This document shows, in pieces, positions 45,786 through 56,132 of a DNA stretch of 64,000 bases. How positions within the stretch are numbered: position 1 is the first letter of the stretch; each line of letters starts with the position of its first letter. This DNA comes from Lachnospiraceae bacterium (GTDB lineage: Bacteria > Bacillota > Clostridia > Lachnospirales > Lachnospiraceae). Made by a program: the position numbers and the translations under genes. The stretch lies in assembly GCA_015057625.1 (NCBI GenBank), contig SVDZ01000013.1, positions 47,642 through 111,641 of the forward strand. The letters run 5' to 3'. The notes below the pieces were generated by a model. The model was not told the origin of the DNA, did no database searches, and was given only the letters and a program-made list of their open reading frames with translations.

Positions 45786-47864
45786 ATGAGAAGAAAGAGA
45801 AGAGTACCAATATTTAAAAGATATATGCATAATAAGCTAGCTGCAACTTTAGTGGTTGTTGTCCTAGCTTTATTTGCGTTATGCGGGGTAACTGTTTATT
45901 ACGCCATGGTTAAGGATGATGACTATACCATTAAGGTATTAAATCAGCAGGAGTATCTGAGTAAAACCATTCCCTACAAGAGAGGCGAAATTGTTGACAG
46001 AAACGGGAATGCGCTTGCAACCAGTATAAAAGTATACAATTTGGTAGTGGATTCTAAGATTATTCTGAGTGAAGATAAATACCTTGATGCCACAGTCAGC
46101 GCCATAGACACATATTTTAGCGGAGTTGATGAGGACAGAATTAATAAAGATATTTTTACTCAGTCGGATAATATAGATACATCGAAACTGGTGGCAGGTA
46201 TTAACGAAAGAAAAGGTAACAGTTACTGGGTAGTTATAGAAGAACTTGAATATGATGAAATTAAAGCGTTTCAGGAATATGCATCGGACCATAAAAATAT
46301 CAAGGGTGTATGGTTTGAGGAAGAGTACAAAAGAATGTATCCATTTGACAATCTTGCCTGCAGCGTTATAGGATTTACAAACAGTGATGAAACTGCAGAT
46401 ATCGGAATTGAGTCATACTACAATGATTATCTGATAGGAACAAACGGTAGAGAATATGGATATGTAAATTCAGACAGTAATATGGAGAGTGTTGTTAAAC
46501 AGCCTACAAATGGTGATACGGTTATCTCTACCATTGATGTAAATATTCAGAGAATTGTTCAGAAAAAGATTAAAGAGTATATGAAAAAATTTCAGCCAAA
46601 GAGAATGGCGGTAGTAATCGCAGACCCAAATACAGGTGAGATTCTTGCTATGGGAGATAACACTACATACAATCTCAATGATCCGAGAAATCTGAGCGCG
46701 TATTTTACCGAGAGCAAGATTAAGAGCATGTCAGAAAAGAAACTGCAGGAAAAACTTAATCTTATATGGAAAAATTATTGTGTGAGCGACTCTTACGAGC
46801 CGGGTTCTACCGCAAAACCTTTCACAGTGGCTGCGGCTTACGAGGAAGGGCTTATTGACAAGAAAACATCTTTTGTGTGTGATGGCGGACAGCAGGTTGG
46901 CGGATTTTATATCAGATGTCACAAAGAGGCAGGTCATGGAACTATTTCAGCAAAACAGGCCATTGCTTATTCATGTAATGATGCTCTGATGCAGATTGGT
47001 GCAAAACTTGGACCGGATTTGCTAACACAGTATCAGACTAGATTTGGATTTGGCTTTAAGACAGGAATTGATTTGCCGGGAGAGACAAGAGGTATTGTTT
47101 TTGATGCGGAAAAGATGGTTTCATCAGATATTGCAACAAACTCTTTCGGACAGAACTTTACAGTTAATATGGTTCAGATGGTAGCAGGTTTTTCATCGCT
47201 GGTAAACGGAGGATATTACTATGAACCTCATGTAGTTAAAGAAATCAGAACTGCAGATGGAAATCTTGTGGAAAACTTTTCTAAGTCTATTGTAAGACAG
47301 ACTATCACTGAGGATACTTCAAAGTTTATCAGAGAGAGCCTTAGAGCTGTAGTTACAGACGGTACCGGAACGAATACCGCTATTCCGGGATATACCATTG
47401 CAGGAAAGACTGGTACAGCTGAAAAAGTTGATACATCAGGAAAGGGTATTGGAAGAATCAGAGGCGAGTACATTATATCTTTCCTCGGTTGTGTTCCTGC
47501 TGAAAATCCAAAGGTGGTTTGCTATACACTTATGGATTCGCCAAAGGAACAGCCGGATTCGACTGCTTTTAATACAGAATTTTGGAGAGCAATTATGGAA
47601 GAAGTCCTTCCATATATGCATATAGAAAAAACTGAGGATGCAGGCAAAGATGAAGATCTTAAAAAGACAAAGAAAGATGATGTGGCAGAGCATTACTCAG
47701 TGGGAATTATAGATGAATCAGGAGATGGTTCAAACGAAGATTCTGAAAATGGTGTCGGCGGCGCAGAAGAAAACACAGATGCTACAGAAGAAAATGCTGA
47801 TACACAAGAGGATGACGGTGAAGGCACAGAAGAAGGAGCCGGTGAAAATTCCGGAGGCGAATAG
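45786..47864 (+). CDS. Class B penicillin-binding protein (FtsI/PBP2B type) with acidic tail
   Basis: 692 residues. One N-terminal membrane helix (about 17-40), a dimerisation domain (GEIVDRNGNALA), then a transpeptidase with SxxK (Ser341-Thr-Ala-Lys344), SCN (near 397) and KTG (541-543). It cross-links septal peptidoglycan with FtsW. After about residue 620 comes a tail of some 70 residues that is nearly all Glu, Asp, Gly and Asn. No PASTA domain is seen. It starts 15 nt after ftsL. Confidence 0.95.
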   Translation: MRRKRRVPIFKRYMHNKLAATLVVVVLALFALCGVTVYYAMVKDDDYTIKVLNQQEYLSKTIPYKRGEIVDRNGNALATSIKVYNLVVDSKIILSEDKYLDATVSAIDTYFSGVDEDRINKDIFTQSDNIDTSKLVAGINERKGNSYWVVIEELEYDEIKAFQEYASDHKNIKGVWFEEEYKRMYPFDNLACSVIGFTNSDETADIGIESYYNDYLIGTNGREYGYVNSDSNMESVVKQPTNGDTVISTIDVNIQRIVQKKIKEYMKKFQPKRMAVVIADPNTGEILAMGDNTTYNLNDPRNLSAYFTESKIKSMSEKKLQEKLNLIWKNYCVSDSYEPGSTAKPFTVAAAYEEGLIDKKTSFVCDGGQQVGGFYIRCHKEAGHGTISAKQAIAYSCNDALMQIGAKLGPDLLTQYQTRFGFGFKTGIDLPGETRGIVFDAEKMVSSDIATNSFGQNFTVNMVQMVAGFSSLVNGGYYYEPHVVKEIRTADGNLVENFSKSIVRQTITEDTSKFIRESLRAVVTDGTGTNTAIPGYTIAGKTGTAEKVDTSGKGIGRIRGEYIISFLGCVPAENPKVVCYTLMDSPKEQPDSTAFNTEFWRAIMEEVLPYMHIEKTEDAGKDEDLKKTKKDDVAEHYSVGIIDESGDGSNEDSENGVGGAEENTDATEENADTQEDDGEGTEEGAGENSGGE

Positions 47865-47922
47865 CAATCCGGTCATATTGAGATATGAGAATTAATACAA
47901 TATAACAAAAAGCAGTTTATGT

Positions 47923-49641
47923 ATGATTGGAGTTAACTCTTATGTCAAAAGAAAACAGCTGTTTTGTATTGCTGTAATAATGTCATTGTTTTCTCTGTTG
48001 TGTATCAGGGTGGTTTACCTGATGACTGTTAAAGCTTCAATGTACACGACGATGGCCCTTGAAGTGCAACAGAGAGAAAGACGCATTAAAGCCGCAAGAG
48101 GTCTTATTTATGACAGAAACGGCAAGGTTATTGCGTCAAACAGTACAGTGTGTTCTATCTCTGTAATTCACAGTCAGATAAAGGATGCCAATAAGGTGAT
48201 TCGGATATTATCCGAAAAGCTTGGTATAGATCGTGATGAGGTGGAGAAGAAAATAAACAAAATTAGTGTCAGGGAGATAATTAAGACAAATGTTCCTAAA
48301 AATATAGGAGATGAAATCAGAAACTGTAATCTGTCAGGTGTTAAAATTGACGAGGATTACAAGAGGTACTATCCATATGGAAGTCTGGCTTCAAAAGTTC
48401 TTGGATTTACAGGAGGAGACAATCAGGGGATTGTGGGACTTGAAGTTAAGTATGATTCCTATATGAAGGGGACAGATGGATTTATAATGACTCCGACAGA
48501 CGCTAAAGGTATTGAGGATGAGGATGCATTAGAAACCAGACTTGAACCGATAGCCGGAAACAATCTTTGGACCAGCCTTGACGTTAATATTCAAATGTAT
48601 GCCGAGCAAATTGCATATGATGCCCTTGAAACCAAAAAGGCCAATTATGTATCTGTCATTGTAATGAATCCAAACAACGGCGAGATACTTGCTATGGTAA
48701 ACGCCCCCGAGTTTGATCTTAATAATCCATATAAATTAAATTATGGAAGCAAACTAAAAAAAGGTACAAAAAAATATCAGAATGAGCTAAATAAAATGTG
48801 GAGAAACCAGTGTATTAATGATACTTATGAGCCGGGCTCCACATTTAAAATTGTAACGGCTGCAGCGGCCCTTGAAGAGGGAGTTGTCAAAATCACAGAT
48901 AACTTTTATTGCCCGGGATATAAAATAGTTGATGACAGACGAATCAGATGTCATAAAGTGACGGGGCATGGAAGCGAAGATTTTGTTCACGGGACTATGA
49001 ATTCCTGTAATCCGGTGTTCATTGAAGCGGGATTAAGGCTAGGTGTGGATAATTACTACAAATACCTGGAAAGATTTGGCTTACTTTATAAAACAGGCAT
49101 AGATTTGCCGGGGGAAGCAGGGACTATAATTCACAAGAAGGAAAAAGTGGGAAATGTTGAACTGGCCACAATGTCTTTTGGACAGTCATTTCAGATAACC
49201 CCCATAAGATTTCTGGCTACAGCTGCCACTATTATAAACGGCGGAAATGCCATAATCCCCCATATAGCTGTTGCTGCAAAAAAATCAGATGGAAAAATAG
49301 TTAAAAACTTTGACTATCCTATACAAGATGGTGTATTATCAAAGGATAGGTCAGATGAATTAAAAGGTATACTTGAAAAGGTTGTTTCGGAGGGGACAGG
49401 TAATAAAGCCTATATCGAAGGAATCAGAATCGGAGGCAAAACAGCCACTTCCCAGAAACTCCCCAGAAATTCAGGGAAATATATAGCTTCATTTATGTCC
49501 TTTGCTCCGGCGGATGATCCGAAAGTGATTTCTATAATCATTGTGGATGAACCGAAAGGAACATACTACGGAGGAACAGTAGTGGGACCTATGATGAAGA
49601 AGTTAAATGAAAATATTCTGCCTTATCTGTTGGATGAATAA
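47923..49641 (+). CDS. spoVD: Second class B penicillin-binding protein (SpoVD-like), KTA instead of KTG
   Basis: 572 residues. One membrane helix (about 12-34), dimerisation domain (AARGLIYDRNGKVIASN), and a transpeptidase with SxxK (Ser306-Thr-Phe-Lys309) and SCN. The third motif reads GGKTATSQ, so Ala508 replaces the Gly of KTG. SpoVD cross-links the spore cortex with SpoVE; the role here is by position and paralogy. No PASTA domain. The ribosome-binding site before ATG 47923 is weak. Confidence 0.88.
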   Translation: MIGVNSYVKRKQLFCIAVIMSLFSLLCIRVVYLMTVKASMYTTMALEVQQRERRIKAARGLIYDRNGKVIASNSTVCSISVIHSQIKDANKVIRILSEKLGIDRDEVEKKINKISVREIIKTNVPKNIGDEIRNCNLSGVKIDEDYKRYYPYGSLASKVLGFTGGDNQGIVGLEVKYDSYMKGTDGFIMTPTDAKGIEDEDALETRLEPIAGNNLWTSLDVNIQMYAEQIAYDALETKKANYVSVIVMNPNNGEILAMVNAPEFDLNNPYKLNYGSKLKKGTKKYQNELNKMWRNQCINDTYEPGSTFKIVTAAAALEEGVVKITDNFYCPGYKIVDDRRIRCHKVTGHGSEDFVHGTMNSCNPVFIEAGLRLGVDNYYKYLERFGLLYKTGIDLPGEAGTIIHKKEKVGNVELATMSFGQSFQITPIRFLATAATIINGGNAIIPHIAVAAKKSDGKIVKNFDYPIQDGVLSKDRSDELKGILEKVVSEGTGNKAYIEGIRIGGKTATSQKLPRNSGKYIASFMSFAPADDPKVISIIIVDEPKGTYYGGTVVGPMMKKLNENILPYLLDE

Positions 49642-49722
49642 TCCATACGGAAAAATGAGATGTGATTATTAATGTTAAATTATTAATTTACAATTATTTA
49701 TATACAATTAAAGGAGATAGTT

Positions 49723-51078
49723 ATGGAACTTAAGGATATGAGAGTACTTGTTGCAGGAAGCGGAAAGAGTGGGATTGGAGCAGTCTCTTTATTGCAGAAA
49801 GTAGGAGCAGATATTACATTATATGATGGTAATGAAACACTTACCGAAGAATTAGTAAAAGAAAAACTCGATAACTCAGAGGGAGTGAAGTTTGTTTTTG
49901 GAAATCTTCCTTCAGAAGTTATCAATAATATAGATTTAATGGTATTAAGCCCAGGTATCGCAATTGATGCACCTTTCGTAAATGAAGTGAGAGATGCTGG
50001 AGTGGAAATCTGGGGAGAGATTGAACTTGCATACAGAGTTGCAAAGGGTAAGCTTATTGCAATTACAGGAACAAACGGAAAGACTACAACTACAGCTTTG
50101 GTGGGTGAGATTATGGCAAACTACTTTAAGAAGGTTGACGTTGTAGGAAACATCGGTAATCCATACACCACTACAGCTTTCGAGTCTGATGAGGACACAG
50201 TAACTGTTGCGGAAATCAGCAGTTTCCAGTTAGAGACTATTCATGAGTTTAAGCCTGATGTGACTGCAGTTCTCAATATTACACCTGATCATCTTAACAG
50301 ACATTACACAATGGACAATTACGCAAATGTTAAGATGAGCATTTCTAAAAATCAGGACGAAAACCAGGTTATGGTACTCAATTATGAAGATGAGATTATC
50401 AGAGAAAAAGCAGCGTCTATTAAGAATAAGATAGTTTATTTTAGCAGTAAGCGCGCTTTAGAGGAAGGTGTTTATCTCGAAGGGGATAACATCATCTACA
50501 GTATGGATGGCAAAAAAGAAATGATTACAACAGTGTTCGACACAAGTCTTGTGGGCATCCATAACACAGAAAATATTATGGCAGCAATTGCTATCTCAAT
50601 TAATATGGGAGTTCCAAAGGATGTAATAAGAGAGTCAATCAAGGAATTTAAAGCAGTTGAGCATAGAATCGAATATGTAACAACAATAAATGATGTTGTC
50701 TACTACAATGACTCAAAAGGAACTAACACTGATGCATCAATTAAGGCTATTGAAGCTATGAGCAGACCTACTGTTTTAATTGCAGGAGGATATGATAAGA
50801 AGTCAGAGTTTGATGAGTGGGTAGAAGCGTTTGGAGATAAAATCAAATGCCTTGTTCTTTTGGGAGCAACAAAAGACAAAATTGCAGAGACAGCAAAGAG
50901 ACATGGTTTTGATAACATTATCATGACAGAATCTTTAGAGGAAGCAGTAAAAGTAAGTGCGCAGAATGCAGAACCAAATTATGCGGTTTTACTTTCACCT
51001 GCTTGTGCAAGTTGGGATATGTTTGACAGTTATGAGCAAAGAGGAGAATTATTTAAACGTTTTGTTAAAAATCTCTAA
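49723..51078 (+). CDS. murD: UDP-N-acetylmuramoyl-L-alanine-D-glutamate ligase
   Basis: 451 residues. N-terminal UDP-binding fold (VLVAGSGKSGIGAVSLL), ATP loop ITGTNGKTTTTALVGEI (about 113-130), AEISSFQLE (about 165) and a C-terminal domain with YYNDSKGTNTDAS (about 327). It adds D-Glu to the peptidoglycan precursor. AAAGGAG precedes the ATG. In related clusters mraY usually stands just upstream; here only 81 nt lie between it and the spoVD-like gene. Confidence 0.97.
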   Translation: MELKDMRVLVAGSGKSGIGAVSLLQKVGADITLYDGNETLTEELVKEKLDNSEGVKFVFGNLPSEVINNIDLMVLSPGIAIDAPFVNEVRDAGVEIWGEIELAYRVAKGKLIAITGTNGKTTTTALVGEIMANYFKKVDVVGNIGNPYTTTAFESDEDTVTVAEISSFQLETIHEFKPDVTAVLNITPDHLNRHYTMDNYANVKMSISKNQDENQVMVLNYEDEIIREKAASIKNKIVYFSSKRALEEGVYLEGDNIIYSMDGKKEMITTVFDTSLVGIHNTENIMAAIAISINMGVPKDVIRESIKEFKAVEHRIEYVTTINDVVYYNDSKGTNTDASIKAIEAMSRPTVLIAGGYDKKSEFDEWVEAFGDKIKCLVLLGATKDKIAETAKRHGFDNIIMTESLEEAVKVSAQNAEPNYAVLLSPACASWDMFDSYEQRGELFKRFVKNL

Positions 51079-51100
51079 TTAAATCAAAGAGGAAATGCAG

Positions 51101-52270
51101 ATGGATAGAAACGAAAGGCGTGCTGCCGGCACCGTAGATGAAAATCGAATAGAGCCACAAAGAAGAGGAAGAAAGAGAATCAGTTACTTTGATTACAGTC
51201 TTTTGTTTGTAATTATCTTTCTGATTTGTTTTGGATTTCTCATGATGTACAGTGCAAGTTCTTTCAGTGGAACAATTCAGCATGAAGATTCAAGATATTT
51301 CCTTAATAAACAGTTGAAGGCAAGTTTTATTGGGGTATTTTTCCTGATAGCAGGAATGGTACTGAATTATAATCTTCTCAAAAAGATTTCCGTGGTTTTT
51401 TATGGGCTCTCAATAGTATTAGTAGCTCTTGTATGGAGTCCGATTGGCCTTGATTTAAACGGAGCAAGAAGATGGATTAGTATCGGGGGAATGTCTTTTC
51501 AGCCTGCAGAGTGTGTAAAGCTTGCTGTTATCATTGCAACTGCACATTATATTTCTGTAAATTATAAAAAGCTGACCAATTTGGTTGAATTGGTAAAGGC
51601 CATGGGATTTGGAATTTTTGGAACGTTGTGGGTTGGACTTGTTACTAAAAATATGAGTTCGGCAATTATCATTATGGGCATAACTTTTGTAATGGTGTTT
51701 GTTGCAAGTCCTATGATAAAAGAATTTATTATTATGTTTTTAGCTCTTATACCTGTAGGAGCTGCAGGAATATTTTTTGCTTCCTTCAGAGCGGAGCGAT
51801 TTAAAGTTTGGCTTGATCCTGAAAAGTATGCATCACATGGAGGATTTCAGGTGCTTCAGGGACTGTATGCCATAGGTTCCGGAGGTATTATCGGAAAAGG
51901 CCTTGGACAGAGTGTTCAAAAGCTTGGATATATTCCGGAAGCTCAAAATGATTATATTTTTACAATTATATGTGAAGAGTTAGGGCTTGTTGGTGCGTTT
52001 GCAGTTATTTTTATGTTTATGTTTATAATCTTTAGAATGTTTGTTATTGCAAATAATGCACCAAATCTGTTTGCCTCAATGATGGTAGTTGGAGTTATGG
52101 CGCATATAGCTATTCAGGTTGTTTTAAATATCGCCGTAGTTACTAACTCAATTCCTAACACAGGTGTTACTTTACCGTTTATCAGTTACGGTGGCACATC
52201 GGTATTGTTCCTGATGTCAGAAGTGGGAATTGTATTGGGAGTTTCAAGAAGTATAAGAAGAATTAACTAA
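51101..52270 (+). CDS. ftsW: FtsW/RodA/SpoVE family peptidoglycan glycosyltransferase
   Basis: About 389 residues with ten membrane helices and the SEDS hallmarks: LMMYSASS near the start, KNMSSAIIIMGI, and IPNTGVTLPFISYGGTSVLFLMSEVGIVLGVSRS at the end. It polymerises lipid II with a class B penicillin-binding protein. I use the second ATG (51101), 8 nt after GAGG; the first (51095) is too close. Whether it serves division (FtsW) or cortex (SpoVE) cannot be decided from sequence. Confidence 0.94.
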   Translation: MDRNERRAAGTVDENRIEPQRRGRKRISYFDYSLLFVIIFLICFGFLMMYSASSFSGTIQHEDSRYFLNKQLKASFIGVFFLIAGMVLNYNLLKKISVVFYGLSIVLVALVWSPIGLDLNGARRWISIGGMSFQPAECVKLAVIIATAHYISVNYKKLTNLVELVKAMGFGIFGTLWVGLVTKNMSSAIIIMGITFVMVFVASPMIKEFIIMFLALIPVGAAGIFFASFRAERFKVWLDPEKYASHGGFQVLQGLYAIGSGGIIGKGLGQSVQKLGYIPEAQNDYIFTIICEELGLVGAFAVIFMFMFIIFRMFVIANNAPNLFASMMVVGVMAHIAIQVVLNIAVVTNSIPNTGVTLPFISYGGTSVLFLMSEVGIVLGVSRSIRRIN

Positions 52271-52292
52271 TTCAATTTGGAGAAAAAGTTAC

Positions 52293-53003
52293 ATGAAAAA
52301 AAAGATAATAATAATTGCAAGTATATTGTCTTTTTTTCTTGTCACCATAATTATAGTTATAGCAAATATGCAAATTCAGAGTGTTAAGATTGAAGGAAAT
52401 TCACAATGCACTAATGAGGAAATCAAAGAGGCAATTCTTGGAAAAGGAATTGGAAATAATGTTGCTATAGTGTGGTTTAAGAGAAAAATAGGCAGGAAGG
52501 TGGAAATACCTTTTGTTGAAAAGTATGATATTGATATTCTGTCTATGAACAAGATAAAAATTACAGTATACGAAAAGAAGATAGTCGGATATGTGGATTA
52601 TCTGGGCTCGTATATGTATTTTGATAAAGACGGAATCGTGGTTGAGTCATCAGAGGAAAAAATTAAAGGAATTCCAAAAGTAACGGGAATTGATTTTGAT
52701 TATATACTTTTGTATGAACGGCTTCCGGTAGATAATGATCAGGTGTTTGATTTGATTTTGACAGTGACACAGACACTTCAAAAGTATAATCTTGCAGTAA
52801 AAAAGATTTATATTTCGGATAATCTTGAGATAACAGTTTACAAGAAAAATGTTAAAGTTTATCTGGGAACAGAGAAGGATCTCAGTGAGAAAATTGCAAC
52901 ACTGAGTGATATGCAGGAGGAACTGAAAGAATTTTCCGGAACACTTGATATGTCAAAACTTGACAGGGAAGGAGTGGGTTATCACATCAAAACAGATGAA
53001 TAG
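52293..53003 (+). CDS. divIB: Cell division protein FtsQ/DivIB-like
   Basis: 236 residues. A membrane helix (about 4-24) is followed by a POTRA domain (IQSVKIEGNSQCTNEEIKEAIL) and a beta domain (about 95-215), the topology of DivIB. It connects FtsL/DivIC and the septal synthases. Family sequence identity is low, but position between ftsW and ftsZ and the POTRA motif make it secure. In relatives murG often lies before it; here only 22 nt separate it from ftsW. Confidence 0.9.
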   Translation: MKKKIIIIASILSFFLVTIIIVIANMQIQSVKIEGNSQCTNEEIKEAILGKGIGNNVAIVWFKRKIGRKVEIPFVEKYDIDILSMNKIKITVYEKKIVGYVDYLGSYMYFDKDGIVVESSEEKIKGIPKVTGIDFDYILLYERLPVDNDQVFDLILTVTQTLQKYNLAVKKIYISDNLEITVYKKNVKVYLGTEKDLSEKIATLSDMQEELKEFSGTLDMSKLDREGVGYHIKTDE

Positions 53004-53057
53004 ACCGAAAATGTACTAAATATATGAAAAACTTTTCAATTTTAAGAAAAAATTGTA

Positions 53058-53086
53058 TTGATATTTTTTATAATTAATTATATTAT
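53058..53086 (+). promoter_or_regulatory. Likely ftsZ promoter
   Basis: TTGATA (53058-53063) and TATTAT (53081-53086) are 17 nt apart in a very AT-rich gap. No terminator precedes it, so ftsZ probably also receives readthrough from the upstream cluster. Confidence 0.55.
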
Positions 53087-53167
53087 ATAAACTATACGGG
53101 ATTTTTATGTCTACCATTATGCTCATTTGACATAAAAAATAAAACAAGGACAAAGGAGGATAAACTC

Positions 53168-54322
53168 TTGTTAGAAATTAAAACAAACGAAGTTGAATCA
53201 GTTGCAAAAATCATTGTTGCCGGCGTAGGTGGAGCTGGAAACAATGCGGTTAATAGAATGATAGATGAAAATATTGGAGGAGTTGAGTTCATCGGTATTA
53301 ATACTGATGCGCAGGCACTTAAGAGATGTAAAGCGCCAACAACTATCCAGATTGGAGAAAAAGTAACTAAAGGTCTTGGTGCAGGAGCTAAACCTGAAGT
53401 AGGTGAGCAGGCTGCAGAGGAAAACGTTGAAGAATTATCACAGTTATTAAAGGGTGCTGATATGGTATTCGTAACATGTGGTATGGGTGGCGGTACAGGT
53501 ACAGGTGCTGCTCCTGTTGTTGCAAAGATTGCAAAGGAAATGGGAATCCTCACAGTTGGTGTAGTTACAAAGCCTTTCAGATTTGAGGCAAAGACTCGTA
53601 TGAACAATGCCCTTGCAGGTATTGAAAGATTAAAAGAAAGTGTTGATACACTTATCGTTATTCCAAATGACAAATTACTTGAAATTGTAGATAGAAGAAC
53701 TACTATGCCTGAAGCATTAAAGAAGGCAGACGAAGTATTACAGCAGTCAGTACAGGGTATTACTGATCTTATTAACGTACCATCACTTATCAATCTTGAC
53801 TTTGCTGATGTTCAGACAGTAATGAGAGATAAGGGGATCGCTCATATCGGTATTGGATCTGCAAGCGGAGATGAGAAGGCAAGTGAAGCTGTTCAGATGG
53901 CTGTTACATCACCACTTCTTGAGACTACAATTGAAGGTGCTACACATGTAATTATCAATATTACAGGTGATATCAGTCTCTTCGAGGCAAACGAAGCAGC
54001 AAGCTTTGTTGAGGGACTTGCAGGTGATGATGCAAACATCATTTTCGGTGCAAGATATGATGATGCTTATCCTGATGAGTGTACTATCACAGTTATGGCT
54101 ACAGGACTTGAGCAGAGTGGAAAGAAGAATGTTAATCCATTCGATATGTCAAGAGCGAATACACATGTGTCAAGACCACAGCCTGCTATGACAACACCTC
54201 CACAGGTAAATCCTATCGCTTCATTCGCTCCAAAGACAGAGTATGCAAAGAACGTTGCTACACAGCCACAGAGCACAGTTGAAGAGAGCAAGATTAAGAT
54301 TCCTGATTTTCTTAGAAGATAA
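53168..54322 (+). CDS. ftsZ: Cell division protein FtsZ
   Basis: 384 residues. Tubulin signature [11 protein letters not shown] (about 106), synergy loop INLDFADV, a variable linker (about 320-370) and the C-terminal peptide IKIPDFLRR that binds FtsA/SepF. It starts with TTG 53168, 8 nt after AGGAGG. No ftsA is present upstream, as usual in Lachnospiraceae, where SepF may serve as anchor (inference). Confidence 0.98.
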   Translation: MLEIKTNEVESVAKIIVAGVGGAGNNAVNRMIDENIGGVEFIGINTDAQALKRCKAPTTIQIGEKVTKGLGAGAKPEVGEQAAEENVEELSQLLKGADMVFVTCGMGGGTGTGAAPVVAKIAKEMGILTVGVVTKPFRFEAKTRMNNALAGIERLKESVDTLIVIPNDKLLEIVDRRTTMPEALKKADEVLQQSVQGITDLINVPSLINLDFADVQTVMRDKGIAHIGIGSASGDEKASEAVQMAVTSPLLETTIEGATHVIINITGDISLFEANEAASFVEGLAGDDANIIFGARYDDAYPDECTITVMATGLEQSGKKNVNPFDMSRANTHVSRPQPAMTTPPQVNPIASFAPKTEYAKNVATQPQSTVEESKIKIPDFLRR

Positions 54323-54376
54323 TAGAGGATTATAAAGAAATTTATCATATTATATTGTTCATAAATTGTGACAATA

Positions 54377-54412
54377 AAAAAGAGAATCTGCATTAGCAGG
54401 TTCTCTTTTTTT
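54377..54412 (+). terminator. Terminator of ftsZ
   Basis: AAAAAGAGAATCTGC pairs with GCAGGTTCTCTTTTTT around ATTA. Confidence 0.92.
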
Positions 54413-54461
54413 GTGTCTGCAAAAACTTTCGACAATTTATTCGTGTCTGCATCGATATAAT
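54413..54461 (+). promoter_or_regulatory. spoIIG-type promoter with Spo0A box
   Basis: TTTCGACAA (54427-54435) is a perfect Spo0A box (reverse TTGTCGAA), and a consensus TATAAT lies at 54456-54461. The gap of about 21 nt from the box to the -10 resembles B. subtilis spoIIG, where Spo0A~P activates a sigma-A promoter with an over-long spacer. Two copies of GTGTCTGCA (54413 and 54443) flank the box 30 nt apart and may be weak additional sites. Confidence 0.75.
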
Positions 54462-54490
54462 TGTTGTTGTTAGTTTGTGGAGTGAGATAA

Positions 54491-55300
54491 ATGACAGTAT
54501 ATATTGATGAATACTTTTTTATTAACAGTTTCGTGGATTTTCTGTTAATATTGGTTGCTTCAAAAATTAGGAAAAGCAAACCTTCCGTAAAGAGAATGAT
54601 AGTGGCTTCTCTGGTGGGAGGAGGTTATTCTCTCGCAGTTCTTATTCTTGAACTTCAAAATAGCATTTTGGAATTGTGTATTACATATATTGTAATGAGT
54701 GTACTGCTTGCGCTGATAGCTTTTGGATATATAAACCTTGCTCATATACTGAAGAATGTTGTCGCACTGTTTATGGTAACTTTCATTTTTTGTGGCATAA
54801 TTAACGGACTTTTTACAAAGAATATTATTAGAAGCAATACGAGTCTTATTGTAACTGCAATTATTGTTTCAATCGTAATTATTTTGGTGAATGAGTATCT
54901 GAATAATAACGGGGTATCCAATGAGAAAATTATAGATGTAGTCTTGGTGCTTGGTGAAAGGAAAGTTAAGGTGAGAGCATTGGTGGATACGGGTAATTTT
55001 TTGAGGGAGCCCATTACCCAAAAGCCTGTTTCTATTGTCAGGGAGTGCATTATGAAAAAACTTATTGAAGGTAATGATAATAATCTGCGAATGATGGTTG
55101 TACCATTTAGAAGTGTGGGAAGAGAAAATGGAATTCTTTCTGCCTACATTGTGGACAAAATGTACATCTTAAAAGAAAGTGGAGGGATTGTGGTGGAAAG
55201 ACCCATAATTGCAATGTACAAAGGGTATTTTTCTGATAAGAATGAATATGATATGCTGTTGCATCCCAAAATAGAAGGAAAGGAAGAAGAAAATGTTTGA
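54491..55300 (+). CDS. spoIIGA: Sporulation sigma-E factor-processing peptidase SpoIIGA
   Basis: 269 residues. Five membrane helices in the N-terminal half ([20 protein letters not shown] onward) are followed by an aspartic-protease-like domain with the catalytic D-T-G (Asp166, [18 protein letters not shown]). It cleaves pro-sigma-E in the mother cell. It overlaps sigE by 8 nt. Peptidase family A36. Confidence 0.95.
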   Translation: MTVYIDEYFFINSFVDFLLILVASKIRKSKPSVKRMIVASLVGGGYSLAVLILELQNSILELCITYIVMSVLLALIAFGYINLAHILKNVVALFMVTFIFCGIINGLFTKNIIRSNTSLIVTAIIVSIVIILVNEYLNNNGVSNEKIIDVVLVLGERKVKVRALVDTGNFLREPITQKPVSIVRECIMKKLIEGNDNNLRMMVVPFRSVGRENGILSAYIVDKMYILKESGGIVVERPIIAMYKGYFSDKNEYDMLLHPKIEGKEEENV

Positions 55301-56027
55301 AAAAAATAGTGAGCAGCTACAGGTTGGAGTTATTGAAAAAATACGAAAGGTGCTTTTTTGTAAAAAAGGAGAGATACATTACATAGGAGGAACTGAAATT
55401 CTGCCTCCTCCACTTAATAATGAGGAAGAGGCAGCTATGTTAAAGAGAATGATTGAAAATGACGACAGTGAAGCTAGAAAAATTCTTATTGAACATAATC
55501 TCAGACTGGTAGTTTACATTGCCAAAAAGTTTGATAATTCCGGTGTTATGGTTGAAGATTTGATTTCCATAGGAACTATAGGCTTGATAAAGGGGATTAA
55601 CACGTTCAATTCGGATAAAAATATTAAGCTTGCCACATATGCATCAAGGTGTATTGAAAATGAGATTTTAATGTATTTAAGGAGAAACAGTAAAACGAAG
55701 CTGGAAGTTTCAATAGATGAGCCCTTAAATGTTGACTGGGATGGAAATGAATTGCTGTTGTCTGACATATTGGGAACAGATGAAGATGTTACCTACAGAG
55801 GGATTGAGAGCGAGGTGGAGAAAAAACTGCTTAAGAAGGCCATTGATACCCTTAACGAAAGGGAGAAAAATATTGTTGAACTTAGATATGGTCTGAACAG
55901 TAAAGAAGGAGAGGAGATGACCCAGAAAGAAGTTGCAGATATTATGGGAATATCCCAATCCTATATTTCAAGACTTGAAAAAAAGATTATAAAACGTCTG
56001 AGAAAGGAAATACTAAAATTTGAATAG
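55293..56027 (+). CDS. sigE: RNA polymerase sporulation sigma factor sigma-E (proprotein)
   Basis: 244 residues. An N-terminal prosequence of about 30 residues precedes the [17 protein letters not shown] cleavage region, as in pro-sigma-E. Region 2 ([34 protein letters not shown], about 70) and region 4 ([28 protein letters not shown]) are typical. It directs early mother-cell genes after activation by SpoIIGA. Confidence 0.97.
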   Translation: MFEKNSEQLQVGVIEKIRKVLFCKKGEIHYIGGTEILPPPLNNEEEAAMLKRMIENDDSEARKILIEHNLRLVVYIAKKFDNSGVMVEDLISIGTIGLIKGINTFNSDKNIKLATYASRCIENEILMYLRRNSKTKLEVSIDEPLNVDWDGNELLLSDILGTDEDVTYRGIESEVEKKLLKKAIDTLNEREKNIVELRYGLNSKEGEEMTQKEVADIMGISQSYISRLEKKIIKRLRKEILKFE

Positions 56028-56132
56028 ATAAAAACATAGGTCCATATTGGTTTTCTTTGGCAGTACATACACTTCAATTTTTTAAAAGTGTATAAATATG
56101 TGCAGATTGCAGGGATGGCGAAAGGAAAAAAT

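Noticed and set aside
53092..53793. 233-codon minus-strand ORF opposite ftsZ
   Set aside because: A shadow of ftsZ in a frame with few stop codons; it shows no family signature.
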